From Fulvivirga ulvae (GTDB taxonomy: Bacteria > Bacteroidota > Bacteroidia > Cytophagales > Cyclobacteriaceae), in contig NZ_CP089981.1 of NCBI RefSeq assembly GCF_021389975.1, forward strand, positions 6,163,501 through 6,227,500: 64,000 nucleotides of DNA, read 5' to 3'. The notes under the pieces are model-generated. The model worked only from the letters and a program-made list of their open reading frames with translations, was not told the DNA's origin and made no database searches. Position 1 is the first letter of the stretch, and every line of letters starts with the position of its first letter. Both the position numbers and the translations under genes were made by a program. Shown piece after piece: positions 16,300-26,164 of the stretch.

Positions 16300-17745
16300 A
16301 TGAGTAAAGACAACCAGATTTTAGAAGAATTTACCTCGAAAGAATACGAGCACGGCTGGAATATAGATATAGAAGCTGATCAGGCTCCCAAAGGCCTGAA
16401 TGAAGACATTGTACGCTTCATTTCCGCAAAAAAAGAAGAGCCGGAATGGCTTCTCGAATGGAGGCTAAAGGCCTACCGGGCATGGACTAAAATGAAAGAA
16501 CCTAAGTGGGCCAACGTTAAATTTCCTGACATCAACTATCAGGATATAATATACTATTCTGCACCTAAGCAGAAAGTTAAGCCAAAAAGCCTTAACGAAG
16601 TAGACCCTGAGCTTCTTGAAACCTTTAAAAAGCTTGGTATATCACTGGAAGAACAAAAAAGATTAACCGGTGTTGCCGTGGATGCCGTGCTGGACAGCGT
16701 ATCAGTTGCTACCACCTTTAAGGATAAACTTGCTGAAATGGGCATCATTTTCTGCTCTTTCAGCGAAGCAGTAAGGGAACACCCCGAGCTGGTAAAAAAA
16801 TACATCGGCTCGGTAGTACCTACAAGTGACAACTATTTTGCGGCACTAAACTCTGCCGTATTTTCTGACGGGTCGTTCTGCTACATTCCTAAAGGTGTAC
16901 GTTGCCCTATGGAGCTTTCCACCTATTTCAGGATTAACGCTGCAAATACAGGACAGTTTGAAAGAACGTTGATTGTTGCAGAAGAGGGTTCATATGTAAG
17001 TTACCTTGAAGGTTGTACAGCCCCTCAAAGAGATGAGAACCAGTTACATGCAGCGGTTGTTGAGATCTATGCCAAAAAGGATGCTGAGGTGAAGTACTCT
17101 ACCGTGCAAAACTGGTACCCAGGTGACAAAGAAGGAAAAGGTGGTATTTATAACTTTGTAACCAAACGTGGCATTTGTGCCGGGGATAATTCAAAGATCT
17201 CATGGACACAGGTGGAGACCGGATCTTCTATAACCTGGAAATACCCTTCTTGTATTTTAAAAGGGGACAATTCCATAGGTGAGTTTTATTCAGTGGCTGT
17301 AACCAATAACCGCCAGCAAGCTGACACAGGAACTAAAATGATCCACATTGGTAAGAACACCAAATCCAGAATAGTTTCCAAAGGTGTATCGGCAGGATAC
17401 TCCCAAAACAGCTACCGCGGACAAGTGAAAGTAATGAAAAGAGCTGAAGGAGCCCGAAACTTCTCCCAGTGTGATTCATTACTAATGGGTGATAAATGCG
17501 GTGCGCATACATTCCCTTATATCGATATCGAAAACAAATCGGCACAGATAGAGCATGAGGCTACTACATCAAAAATAGGTGAAGACCAGATTTTTTACTG
17601 TACCCAAAGAGGAATTGATGAGGAGAAAGCCGTTGCGCTTATCGTAAACGGTTACTGTAAGGAGGTACTGAATCAGTTACCTATGGAGTTTGCTGTGGAA
17701 GCCCAAAAATTACTTGCACTGACCCTGGAAGGTAGTGTAGGATAG
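16300..17745 (+). CDS. sufB: Fe-S cluster assembly scaffold subunit SufB
   Basis: A 481-residue SufB, the core scaffold of the SufBCD complex on which Fe-S clusters are built in the cytoplasm. The SUF beta-helix domain fills the C-terminal two thirds. The motifs RCPMELSTYFRIN, LEGCTAPQRDENQLHAAVVE and GDKCGAHTFPYIDIENKSA are seen, the last containing the cysteine equivalent to the essential late Cys of E. coli SufB. It is the first gene of the suf operon. A 279-nt gap, unusual for this operon, separates it from sufC. Confidence 0.97.
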   Translation: MSKDNQILEEFTSKEYEHGWNIDIEADQAPKGLNEDIVRFISAKKEEPEWLLEWRLKAYRAWTKMKEPKWANVKFPDINYQDIIYYSAPKQKVKPKSLNEVDPELLETFKKLGISLEEQKRLTGVAVDAVLDSVSVATTFKDKLAEMGIIFCSFSEAVREHPELVKKYIGSVVPTSDNYFAALNSAVFSDGSFCYIPKGVRCPMELSTYFRINAANTGQFERTLIVAEEGSYVSYLEGCTAPQRDENQLHAAVVEIYAKKDAEVKYSTVQNWYPGDKEGKGGIYNFVTKRGICAGDNSKISWTQVETGSSITWKYPSCILKGDNSIGEFYSVAVTNNRQQADTGTKMIHIGKNTKSRIVSKGVSAGYSQNSYRGQVKVMKRAEGARNFSQCDSLLMGDKCGAHTFPYIDIENKSAQIEHEATTSKIGEDQIFYCTQRGIDEEKAVALIVNGYCKEVLNQLPMEFAVEAQKLLALTLEGSVG

Positions 17746-18024
17746 TTCATGGTTCCTGTTCAGGCTCGGTACTATGGCAAGTATTCATAGGTTTGAAGAT
17801 TTCATTAACAGGAACAGTTCGATTATCTGATATGACTTCAAAAATGATTCATAGATTTATTAAATAATTAAATACCTCTGATCTCAAAGCCATCAAATAT
17901 GCCAAATGATCAGAGGTTGAATATTTTACAAAAAACAATACGGAATAATTAATAACTGTAAACAATTGACTGTAAACGATAATATTAGGCCGTAAACGGA
18001 CAATTGTAAACTGAAAAACTGAAT
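17746..18024 (+). other. Structured sufB-sufC spacer
   Basis: This 279-nt gap holds two long-range inverted repeats: a perfect 9-bp pair GTTCCTGTT/AACAGGAAC (17752-17760 with 17807-17815) and a perfect 9-bp pair CCTCTGATC/GATCAGAGG (17875-17883 with 17908-17916). After them come four copies of a GTAAAC element (17958-17963, 17972-17977, 17992-17997, 18006-18011) within 56 nt of the sufC start. No T tract follows either hairpin, so they are not plain terminators. A secondary promoter or an RNA control element is possible. Confidence 0.5.
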
Positions 18025-18783
18025 ATGTTAAGCATTAAGAACTTACACGCATCAATTGAGGGAAAAGAGATACTTAAAGGTATAAACCTGGAAGTAAAGC
18101 CCGGAGAAGTACATGCCATCATGGGACCTAACGGCTCAGGTAAAAGTACTTTGGCTTCTGTACTTGCCGGTCGTGAAGAATACGAGGTAACTGCCGGTGA
18201 AGTAGATTATCTGGGTCAGGATCTTTTAGACCTTGCTCCGGAGGAAAGAGCCCGTGAAGGTGTATTTCTGGCATTCCAATACCCGGTTGAAATCCCTGGT
18301 GTTAGTACAACCAACTTTTTGAAAACAGCCCTTAATCAGGTTCGTGAGCACAAAGGCCTGGAGCCTCTCGATGCGGTATCTTTCCTTACCATGATGAAGG
18401 AAAAAATGAAACTGGTTGAGATCGATCAGGCGCTCCTCAGCCGGTCGTTAAACGAAGGTTTTTCTGGTGGTGAAAAGAAACGTAATGAGATCTTTCAAAT
18501 GGCTATGCTGGAGCCAAAGCTTTCCATACTTGATGAAACAGATTCCGGACTGGATATTGATGCCCTTCGCATTGTTGCCAATGGAGTTAATAAGTTAAAA
18601 ACAAAAGACAATGCTACGATTGTAGTAACACACTACCAGAGGCTTCTGGACTATATCGTTCCTGACTATGTACACGTGTTATACAAAGGAAAAATAGTAA
18701 AATCCGGCAGCAAAGAGCTGGCATTAGAGCTGGAAGAAAAAGGCTATGACTGGATCAAAGAAGAAGCAGATACTACAGCGTAA
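18025..18783 (+). CDS. sufC: Fe-S cluster assembly ATPase SufC
   Basis: A 252-residue ABC-type ATPase. Walker A GPNGSGKST is at residues 34-42, the ABC signature region is GFSGGEKKRNE, and Walker B LSILDETDSGLDIDAL is followed by the switch His in VVTHYQRLLDYI. DETDSGLD replaces the more usual DEIDSGLD with one conservative change. It dimerises on SufB-SufD and drives conformational changes during cluster assembly. The sufD gene follows after 20 nt. Confidence 0.97.
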   Translation: MLSIKNLHASIEGKEILKGINLEVKPGEVHAIMGPNGSGKSTLASVLAGREEYEVTAGEVDYLGQDLLDLAPEERAREGVFLAFQYPVEIPGVSTTNFLKTALNQVREHKGLEPLDAVSFLTMMKEKMKLVEIDQALLSRSLNEGFSGGEKKRNEIFQMAMLEPKLSILDETDSGLDIDALRIVANGVNKLKTKDNATIVVTHYQRLLDYIVPDYVHVLYKGKIVKSGSKELALELEEKGYDWIKEEADTTA

Positions 18784-18803
18784 AAGAAAATACTGGCAAC
18801 AAT

Positions 18804-20141
18804 ATGAGCGAATCGACTAAAGATATAAGTTTAGAAAAAGAGTTTATTGATAATTTCGAAGCACTGGAGGCAAGGATCAACGGAGCTGGGGCTTTGCCTG
18901 TACATCAGATAAGGAAAGAAGCTATCAGTGCCTTTCAAAAATTAGGGTTACCAACCTCAAAAAATGAGGAGTATAAGTTTACAGACCTTAACAAAACATT
19001 AAGGAAGAATTTTGACTTCGCTTCACCTTCTCATCCCGGAAGTATTAGCTCAGAGCTAATTAACAAGTGCTTCCTTCCTGAAATGGACACCAACAGGCTG
19101 GTATTCATCAATGGAGTTTACTCTTCGGAGCATTCATCAATAACCAGTGCCGAAGACCAGCTTGTGGTAAAGGATTTTAGCACTGCTTCAAAAGAAAACA
19201 AAGAAGAGCTACAGTCATATTTCGCAAAATATGCCGATTATCAAACTGATGCCTTCATCGCTTTAAATACAGCCTTTGCCGAGCATGGCTCCTTTATCCA
19301 TATACCCGATAACAAGGTTGTCGATAAACCTATAGCACTCTACTTTTTCAGTGATGCAAAGGAAGAAAAGTCATACAATCAGCCAAGAAACCTTTTCGTT
19401 GCAGGTAAAAACAGCCAGGCGACATTCATTGAAGTGTTCAATACCATCGGTGATTTTGCAAGCTTCACAAACATTGTTTCTGAAATTGTAGTGAACGAAA
19501 ATGCTCATATTGATTACTACAAAATTCAAAACAACAAAGATACCGCCTTTCATGTAGGTACTACTCAGGTATGGCAGGCACGTTCAAGTCATTTTTCTGC
19601 GTATACTTTCACTCTTAACGGGGCTATGATCAGAAATAACCTGAACATAGCATCAGATGGCGAAGGGTGTGAAACACATATGTACGGTCTATACCTGCTG
19701 CATGGTAAAACTCATGTAGACAACCATACATCAGTAGACCATATAAAACCTAATTCTTTCAGCAATGAACTGTATAAAGGCATTATGGAAGATCAGTCTC
19801 ATGGTGTGTTTAATGGTAAGGTATATGTAAGGCAGGCAGCTCAAAAAACGAATGCATTCCAGTCTAACAAGAACATTCTGCTAAGTGATGAAGCCACGAT
19901 AAACTCAAAACCCCAGTTGGAAATATGGGCAGATGACGTAAAATGTTCGCACGGTTGTACTACCGGCCAGTTGGATGAAGAAGCCATGTTTTATCTGCAA
20001 TCTCGCGGAATAAGCAAGGAAAGAGCCCGTGTGCTGCTGTTGTATGCTTTTGCCACTGATGTACTTGAGAATGTCAGGCTTGAACCTTTGAAAAATTATC
20101 TCGAAAATTTAATTTCCGAACGATTACATAAAGACTTCTGA
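18804..20141 (+). CDS. sufD: Fe-S cluster assembly protein SufD
   Basis: A 445-residue SufD, paralogous to SufB and its partner in the SufBC2D complex. The diagnostic C-terminal segment KCSHGCTTGQLDEEAMFYLQ contains the conserved histidine needed for cluster formation in E. coli SufD. The N-terminal 100 residues are helical (EYKFTDLNKTLRKNF), followed by the right-handed beta-helix. One nucleotide separates its stop from sufS. Confidence 0.96.
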   Translation: MSESTKDISLEKEFIDNFEALEARINGAGALPVHQIRKEAISAFQKLGLPTSKNEEYKFTDLNKTLRKNFDFASPSHPGSISSELINKCFLPEMDTNRLVFINGVYSSEHSSITSAEDQLVVKDFSTASKENKEELQSYFAKYADYQTDAFIALNTAFAEHGSFIHIPDNKVVDKPIALYFFSDAKEEKSYNQPRNLFVAGKNSQATFIEVFNTIGDFASFTNIVSEIVVNENAHIDYYKIQNNKDTAFHVGTTQVWQARSSHFSAYTFTLNGAMIRNNLNIASDGEGCETHMYGLYLLHGKTHVDNHTSVDHIKPNSFSNELYKGIMEDQSHGVFNGKVYVRQAAQKTNAFQSNKNILLSDEATINSKPQLEIWADDVKCSHGCTTGQLDEEAMFYLQSRGISKERARVLLLYAFATDVLENVRLEPLKNYLENLISERLHKDF

Positions 20142-20142
20142 T

Positions 20143-21390
20143 ATGTCTGCAATAAGTCAGGAAACGTTGAAAAAACTGGATATAGAAGCCATTCGAAATG
20201 AATTTCCGGTATTGCATCAGGAAATCAACGGAAAGCCTCTGGCCTATTTTGACAATGCCGCAACTACGCAAAAGCCTAATGCGGTAATACAGGCACTATC
20301 CGGTTATTATGAAGGGTATAATGCCAACATACACCGGGGAATACATACGCTGGCTGAGAAAGCCACCAAAGCGTATGAAGCTACACGTGTTGCGCTAAGG
20401 GGTTTTCTGAACGCAAAAGAAAGTGAAGAGATCATTTTCACTAAAGGTACGACCGAATCCATTAACCTTGTAGCGGCAACTTTCGGACGTCAGCAAGTGA
20501 AGCAAGGCGATGAAATCATTGTTTCAGGCCTGGAACATCACTCGAACATTGTTCCCTGGCAAATACTGGCTCAGGAAAAGGGTGCTACTATCAAGGTAAT
20601 CTCCGTAAAGGAAAACGGGGAGCTCGATTATGATCAGTACCTGGGCCTGCTCAGCGGTAAAACAAAAATTGTGGCAGTTAACCATGCATCCAACAGTCTG
20701 GGTACCATAAATCCAATTAAAGACATTATAAAGGCCGCTCATGAAGTTGGTGCCAAAGTATTGATTGACGGAGCACAGGCATCTGCACACCTGGAAATAG
20801 ATGTGCAAGATCTTGATTGCGACTTCTATGCCATCTCTGCGCATAAATTTTACGGACCAACCGGTACAGGAGCACTTTATGGTAAGCGAGAGCTTCTTGA
20901 AGCCATGCCCCCTTATCAGGGTGGTGGGGAAATGATCAAAGATGTAAGCTTTGAGGGTACTACTTACAACGATATTCCTTATAAGTTCGAAGCAGGAACA
21001 CCTAACATTGCGGATGTGGTAGCTTTTAAGGCCGCCGTTGAGTTTGTAAGTAACACTGGTAAACCTGCTATGGCCAAATATGAAGCCGAACTACTGCAAT
21101 ATGCCACTGAAGCTGTTGCATCCATAAAACATATTCGCCTGATCGGTACCTCTCCAAACAAAGTAAGTGTACTGTCGTTTGTAGCAGAGGGCATTCACCA
21201 TTTCGATATAGGACAAATGCTGGATGCCCGGGGAGTAGCAGTAAGAACAGGGCACCACTGTACCCAACCTTTGATGGACACCTTCGGAATTGAAGGAACT
21301 GTCCGGGCATCATTTGCCGTTTACAATACAAAAGAAGAAATCGACCGAATGGTTGAGGGGCTCGAAAGAATTGTAAAATTCATGAAGTAA
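20143..21390 (+). CDS. sufS: Cysteine desulfurase SufS
   Basis: A 415-residue PLP-dependent group II cysteine desulfurase. Markers are YFDNAATTQKPNAVI at the N-terminus, the PLP lysine in SAHKFYGPTGTGALYG, and the active-site cysteine in VRTGHHCTQP. It takes sulphur from cysteine as a persulphide and passes it to SufE. The sufE gene starts 4 nt downstream, so the two are probably translationally linked. Confidence 0.97.
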   Translation: MSAISQETLKKLDIEAIRNEFPVLHQEINGKPLAYFDNAATTQKPNAVIQALSGYYEGYNANIHRGIHTLAEKATKAYEATRVALRGFLNAKESEEIIFTKGTTESINLVAATFGRQQVKQGDEIIVSGLEHHSNIVPWQILAQEKGATIKVISVKENGELDYDQYLGLLSGKTKIVAVNHASNSLGTINPIKDIIKAAHEVGAKVLIDGAQASAHLEIDVQDLDCDFYAISAHKFYGPTGTGALYGKRELLEAMPPYQGGGEMIKDVSFEGTTYNDIPYKFEAGTPNIADVVAFKAAVEFVSNTGKPAMAKYEAELLQYATEAVASIKHIRLIGTSPNKVSVLSFVAEGIHHFDIGQMLDARGVAVRTGHHCTQPLMDTFGIEGTVRASFAVYNTKEEIDRMVEGLERIVKFMK

Positions 21391-21394
21391 ACTA

Positions 21395-21829
21395 ATGACC
21401 GAATCAATAGAAGAAGTTCAAAATAAAATTATCGAGGAGTTTTCCATTCTGGATGGAGACCAGGAAATGACCAACTTCTACATTATGGAACTTGGACAAA
21501 AGTTACCCGAAATGGATGAAGCGGATAAAACAGATGATAATATTGTAAAGGGCTGCCAGTCTAAAGTATGGCTTACTGCATTACTACACGATGGCAGGGT
21601 CAGCTTCCTGGCAGATAGCAATACTGCCATTACTAAAGGTCTGGTTAGTCTTTTAGTACGTGTTTTATCCGGACAGACTCCCGATGACATTATTAATACA
21701 GAACTTTACTTCCCTCAAAAAATTGGGATGGATCGCTTTATAGGTACTCAGCGGTCTAACGGCTTTGCAGCTATGGTAAAACAGATGAAGCTGTACGCCC
21801 TTGCCTTGAAAAGTAAAGCAGAAGCCTAA
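21395..21829 (+). CDS. sufE: Sulphur acceptor protein SufE
   Basis: A 144-residue SufE. The persulphide-accepting cysteine is Cys54 in VKGCQSKVWL, and the helix GLVSLLVRVLSGQTPDDI is typical. It receives sulphur from SufS and hands it to SufB. Length and position in the operon are as expected. Confidence 0.96.
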   Translation: MTESIEEVQNKIIEEFSILDGDQEMTNFYIMELGQKLPEMDEADKTDDNIVKGCQSKVWLTALLHDGRVSFLADSNTAITKGLVSLLVRVLSGQTPDDIINTELYFPQKIGMDRFIGTQRSNGFAAMVKQMKLYALALKSKAEA

Positions 21830-21842
21830 ACAGAAAAATTTT

Positions 21843-22178
21843 ATGAGCCAACAAACGGAAAATAAAGAAGCTGAAGTAACGCTCAGGGATAAGGTGCTTG
21901 AAGCTCTTAAAACTGTATATGACCCGGAGATACCCGTTGATATCTATGAGCTGGGCCTGATCTATGAAATAAGCGTTCACCCTATTAACAATGTATACAT
22001 ACTCATGACTTTGACTTCTCCTAATTGCCCTGCAGCGGAATCAATCCCCACGGAAGTGGAGCAGAGCATCAAGAAAATCGAAGGAGTCAATGATGTGAAT
22101 GTGGAAATTACTTTTGACCCACCTTACTCTCAGGAAATGATGTCTGAGGCTGCCAAACTTGAGTTGGGATTCTTATAA
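21843..22178 (+). CDS. SufT-like MIP18 (DUF59) protein
   Basis: A 111-residue MIP18/DUF59 domain protein of the kind found at the end of suf operons and called SUF system assembly protein or SufT. Characteristic segments are VYDPEIPVDIYELGLIYEI near residues 22-40 and LTSPNCPAAESIP, the latter with the conserved cysteine. It helps Fe-S cluster maturation or carriage. It is separated from sufE by 13 nt. Confidence 0.92.
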   Translation: MSQQTENKEAEVTLRDKVLEALKTVYDPEIPVDIYELGLIYEISVHPINNVYILMTLTSPNCPAAESIPTEVEQSIKKIEGVNDVNVEITFDPPYSQEMMSEAAKLELGFL

Positions 22179-22224
22179 TAGAAATAGCAAATAAAATACT
22201 ACACTAATACTAAATACTTATACT

Positions 22225-22641
22225 ATGTATCCAGAAGAATTAGTAGCACCCATGAGAACAGATTTGACTTCAGTGGGATTTACTGAGCTCAAAACTGCCG
22301 AGGATGTCGACAACCATTTGAAAGACCTTAAAGGTACTTCGCTACTGGTAATAAACTCAGTATGCGGATGCGCTGCAGGCGCTGCAAGGCCCGGTGTAAA
22401 GTGGGCCGTTCAGCAAAGCCAAAAGAGGCCTGACCACCTTACTACTGTATTTGCCGGTGTTGACCAGAGTGCTGTAGCCAAGGCCAGAGAGTATACACTT
22501 CCGTATCCTCCTTCATCGCCATCTATAGCTTTATTTAAGGATGGTGAGTTGGTTCACTTCATTGAGAGACACCATATAGAAGGACGTACCGCTGAAATGA
22601 TCGGAAACCACCTGATAGAGGTATTTGACGAATACTGCTAA
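22225..22641 (+). CDS. BrxA/BrxB family bacilliredoxin
   Basis: A 138-residue YphP/YqiW-type protein. The N-terminus MYPEELVAPMR and the redox motif CGC (Cys47 and Cys49 in NSVCGCAAGAARP) are diagnostic. Bacilliredoxins remove bacillithiol from S-bacillithiolated proteins. In Bacteroidota the family is common at the end of suf operons, which suggests a link between thiol redox and cluster assembly. It lies before the operon terminator. Confidence 0.92.
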   Translation: MYPEELVAPMRTDLTSVGFTELKTAEDVDNHLKDLKGTSLLVINSVCGCAAGAARPGVKWAVQQSQKRPDHLTTVFAGVDQSAVAKAREYTLPYPPSSPSIALFKDGELVHFIERHHIEGRTAEMIGNHLIEVFDEYC

Positions 22642-22666
22642 ATCAATCCGGTTAAACATAACAAAA

Positions 22667-22708
22667 ACAAAAGCTGCCTGAGGTTATAAACTTTAAGCAG
22701 CTTTTTTG
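22667..22708 (+). terminator. Terminator of the suf operon
   Basis: Stem AAAAGCTGC/GCAGCTTTT (22669-22677 with 22697-22705) followed by further T residues. It marks the end of the sufB-bacilliredoxin transcript. Confidence 0.85.
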
Positions 22709-22716
22709 TTGTAATA

Positions 22717-22899
22717 TCATACCTTTGGTATTACCCTGTAGCAGGATAAATTACCTACCGCCAGGAAAAAACTGCTTTTAGCCAGCAGCTCGGTTAATTT
22801 ACTGTCTTTCTTTTGCTGCCCCTGAAAAATTTGAGTTTCATAAATCAGCTCAAGACGTTCACCATAGAACCTGTAGCTCATGTTTGTTTTTTTCATCAT
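22717..22899 (-). CDS. Possible small hypothetical protein
   Basis: A 60-codon frame starting with two ATGs and ending close to the suf terminator. The product is slightly basic with one hydrophobic patch (SSFFLAVGNLSCY). I do not recognise a family. It has no clear promoter box, and only its position in an otherwise gene-free gap argues for it. Confidence 0.3.
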   Translation of the reverse strand: MMKKTNMSYRFYGERLELIYETQIFQGQQKKDSKLTELLAKSSFFLAVGNLSCYRVIPKV

Positions 22900-23118
22900 C
22901 TATTGCTTTTGACCTAGTTGTTATTCTTTGATATCTTTCTACCCAATTCAAAATCAGTACCAGACTTCTTTCCCTTTATAATTAGAAAAACTAGCCGGTT
23001 CCGGCTGAGAAACTGTACAATATCGAAACAAGTAATGACCGAAAAGGACCATTAGATTTGCATGATCAGGTTATTAGTATATACCTGATATTTGAGAATT
23101 GGTTACGACAGGTCCGGA

Positions 23119-25098
23119 CTAAAGTCTGACTTGTTTATTAAATTCAGATATGGCTTGCGGGGTTCCCATGATAAAAATGATATCTTCCTTAAGCACCCGG
23201 GTTTCTTTGGTTATATTGATGAGGAAGTCCCCATCACGCTGTATTGCTATTACCGTGATCCCATAAGTGTGTCGTATGGCAGACTCCTCGAGGGTCTTTC
23301 CTACTACATCGTTATCAGATTGTTGCACGGACAGTGAGCTTATTCTGAGGTTAGGAATATGCAAACTTGCCGCAGAAGTACCCTTCGGTCTAAGCATCTG
23401 ATAATTATCACTTCGAATCTCACCCACAAAATTTTCGATTTCTTCTTCGGGAACCAGGTATTTATTTAGTACCCTTGTAAAAATCTCAATGGAGGTTTCA
23501 AATTCTTCAGATATTACCTCATCGGCACCTAGCCGGAGTATGCCTTCCACTTCTATTTCGTACCGGGTCCGCAGGATAATGTAGACTGTTTTACAAATAT
23601 CCCGTATGGCAGTAACGATCTTCTTGCTGGCAGCCGGATCAGAAATAGCTATTACTGCTACCCTGGCGCTCCATATATCAACATGCTCAAGAATAAAAGG
23701 GCTGATAGCATCACCGAATAAGATAGGTTCTCCCTTGGCTTTTTCGATTTTAACTGTTTCTGCATTCATTTCAATGATTACATACGGTATATTTGCCCTT
23801 TTGGCCACAGCAGCTACATTTCTGCCATTTATCCCGAACCCTATGATGACAATATGGTCCTTCATAGCGGTCTCAATATCAGGATTACCCTCGACATCAT
23901 TCCAGTAATTGAACTTGGCCAGGCCACGGGACAACTGGGTGCTGGCAAACAAGTTAGTGATACTCCCGGATGCCATAAAGACCAGAGGTGTAATACCCAT
24001 TGATAATATGGAGATTGACAAAAAGTATTGATTGGTACCCGGATCGATCAGGCCGTTTTCAATTCCTACCTTAGACAGAATGAAGGCAAACTCCCCTACC
24101 TGGAAAAGAGCCAGCCCTGTTAGAATCGAAACACGGGGCGGGTATTTTAAAACCGCACCCGCCAGTGTAGCAATTAGGCCTTTTACAAGAAACACCACCA
24201 CTGTGAACCCAAGAATAGGTAGTAAATGCTGAAAAAAGAATGCAACATCCAGCAGCATACCTATAGATACAAAGAAAAAGCTCGTAAATATCTCTCGAAA
24301 TGGAAGTACCTGGCTGGTAGCCTGATGACTGTATTCTGATTCAGAGATGATCAGTCCTGCAATAAAAGCACCGAGAGCAAGCGACAACCCTATGCTGGAC
24401 GTTAACCATGCTACAGCAAAGCAGGACACCACAATAGTAAGTATAAACAGCTCCCGGCTTCTTGTTTTTGCTACTTCGTATAAAAGCCTTGGAAATATAT
24501 AGCGTGCCGCCAATATTACCAGTCCAATGACCAAAAGTGTTTTTAATGCCAGAGAGAACAAAGTAAAAGCCACATCATCAGTCTTCCCTGAAAGAATAGG
24601 GGCAAGCAACATCATAGGGACCACTATGATATCCTGAAAGATAAGGATGGCCAGTGATATTTTACCATGCGGGCTGTTGATCTCACTTCGGCTTTGCAAC
24701 AGATTCAAAACGATGGCGGTACTACTTAGAGAAAAAAGAAACCCTATAAAGACCGCCTTTGTCAGTGAGTAGTTCATCAGGTAAGCAATTAAGGACGCTA
24801 CCGCTATGGTTACAAAAACCTGAAAGCTACCTCCCAGAAAAACAGCCTTCTTTATAGCTGCAAGACTCTTTAGTGAAAATTCCAGCCCGATAATAAACAA
24901 CAAAAGGATAACACCTATCTCCGAAAGTATCTCTACCTCATGAGAAGCCTCTACAAGGCTCAGGCCGTGTGGTCCGGCAACTACGCCTGTAATTAAGAAG
25001 CCAAGTATTGTCGGTAGCTTTAACCTTTGGAATATCAGGATAACAACCACTGAAAGGCCCAGAATAACTATAATGTCCTGAAGCAAAGGTATTTCCAT
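23119..25098 (-). CDS. Cation:proton antiporter, CPA2 (KefB-like) with TrkA domains
   Basis: A 659-residue protein. The N-terminal ~390 residues form a CPA2 membrane domain of about 12-13 segments (LPTILGFLITGVVAGPHGL, IGVILLLFIIGLEFSL, GAFIAGLIISESEYSHQ). A TrkA-N/RCK NAD-binding domain follows (HIVIIGFGINGRNVAAVAKR with the Rossmann GxGxxG), then a TrkA-C domain at the C-terminus (LEESAIRHTYGITVIAIQRDG). It is the architecture of KefB/KefC-type K+/H+ antiporters. The ion is not certain. It is monocistronic. Confidence 0.93.
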   Translation of the reverse strand: MEIPLLQDIIVILGLSVVVILIFQRLKLPTILGFLITGVVAGPHGLSLVEASHEVEILSEIGVILLLFIIGLEFSLKSLAAIKKAVFLGGSFQVFVTIAVASLIAYLMNYSLTKAVFIGFLFSLSSTAIVLNLLQSRSEINSPHGKISLAILIFQDIIVVPMMLLAPILSGKTDDVAFTLFSLALKTLLVIGLVILAARYIFPRLLYEVAKTRSRELFILTIVVSCFAVAWLTSSIGLSLALGAFIAGLIISESEYSHQATSQVLPFREIFTSFFFVSIGMLLDVAFFFQHLLPILGFTVVVFLVKGLIATLAGAVLKYPPRVSILTGLALFQVGEFAFILSKVGIENGLIDPGTNQYFLSISILSMGITPLVFMASGSITNLFASTQLSRGLAKFNYWNDVEGNPDIETAMKDHIVIIGFGINGRNVAAVAKRANIPYVIIEMNAETVKIEKAKGEPILFGDAISPFILEHVDIWSARVAVIAISDPAASKKIVTAIRDICKTVYIILRTRYEIEVEGILRLGADEVISEEFETSIEIFTRVLNKYLVPEEEIENFVGEIRSDNYQMLRPKGTSAASLHIPNLRISSLSVQQSDNDVVGKTLEESAIRHTYGITVIAIQRDGDFLINITKETRVLKEDIIFIMGTPQAISEFNKQVRL

Positions 25099-25168
25099 GT
25101 ACTATTGTTTATCTGTTAGCTGGTTTCGAACTTAACACTAGATTGTTTTTATGTTTTATTGTTATCAA

Positions 25169-26089
25169 TTAAAATGAGAATCTATTTTGAAAATGCCTGA
25201 GTTCTTCCATCAGGCTCAATGGCTCAGGCATAGACAATGCCTTATTTAAAACCGGATTGGGCTGTACCCTGAGTTCCCTTAGTTTCAAATGTTGGTTCAC
25301 AAAAATAAATTCGAGCTCCGGGATCATCTGTTTCAGGGTATCCACTATATCAAGAACCTGTAAATCCCTGTTTACCAGGTTATAAACGCCTGTTTGAAGC
25401 GAACCATCCAGTACATGAGACAAGGCCTGGGCAACATGCTCGATATGAATAAACGATCTGTGTTGTCTTCCATCTCCATGGATTGTAATTCGTTTATAAA
25501 AATTAGCTTCAAACACAAACTTGTTGATCACCGCATCAAACCTCATGCTCCTGTTATAGCCGTAGACATTCCCGCATCTGAAAATATAGGTATCAATCTT
25601 ATCACTTAGCCTGCCTGCATGCTCCTCCCCTCTCATTTTAGATATCCCGTAAAAGGTTTTTGGGTTTGGAACTGTCTCTTCCTCCAATGACGATTTGGAG
25701 GAACCATAAACACCGGTGCTGCTGGTAAAGATAAATTTTTTCACATCACTTTCTTCTACCGCATATACCAGCTCAGCCGTACCCCAATGGTTTACCTGCT
25801 CATAAAAGTGAGGATCGGTGTTTGCAAATGGCGTAGTCACTTTGGCAGCAAGATGATAGACTACATCCACATCCTTCAAAACTTTTTTAAGATGCCTGGA
25901 ATCCAGCAGCTCGCCTTTTACAAAAGTAACCCGTTCAGGGTTATTGAAGGTATGCCCCAAAAACAAATTGTAATTCGCCCGGCTGAGGTTGTCGTAAATT
26001 ATTATTTCTTCTACATCCTCTCTCTGTGTAAGCACGCTTACCAGCTCAGTGCCTATATACCCGGCACCTCCAGTGATCAAAATTTTCAT
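25169..26089 (-). CDS. NAD-dependent epimerase/dehydratase (extended SDR)
   Basis: A 306-residue sugar-nucleotide SDR. The NAD site GGAGYIG (residues 7-13) and the catalytic YGISK (Tyr-x3-Lys) are present, with the serine in the FTSSTGVYG strand. It resembles GalE/UDP-glucuronate-type enzymes, but the substrate cannot be fixed. It is followed by cysH on the same strand at 75 nt. There is no clear pathway partner nearby. Confidence 0.88.
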   Translation of the reverse strand: MKILITGGAGYIGTELVSVLTQREDVEEIIIYDNLSRANYNLFLGHTFNNPERVTFVKGELLDSRHLKKVLKDVDVVYHLAAKVTTPFANTDPHFYEQVNHWGTAELVYAVEESDVKKFIFTSSTGVYGSSKSSLEEETVPNPKTFYGISKMRGEEHAGRLSDKIDTYIFRCGNVYGYNRSMRFDAVINKFVFEANFYKRITIHGDGRQHRSFIHIEHVAQALSHVLDGSLQTGVYNLVNRDLQVLDIVDTLKQMIPELEFIFVNQHLKLRELRVQPNPVLNKALSMPEPLSLMEELRHFQNRFSF

Positions 26090-26164
26090 CTAAGTAAGTA
26101 TTTTAAGTCCTCAGATAAGCATGGGGACCAAATAATCATAACCCCATTTTATCATAAGCTTTGT

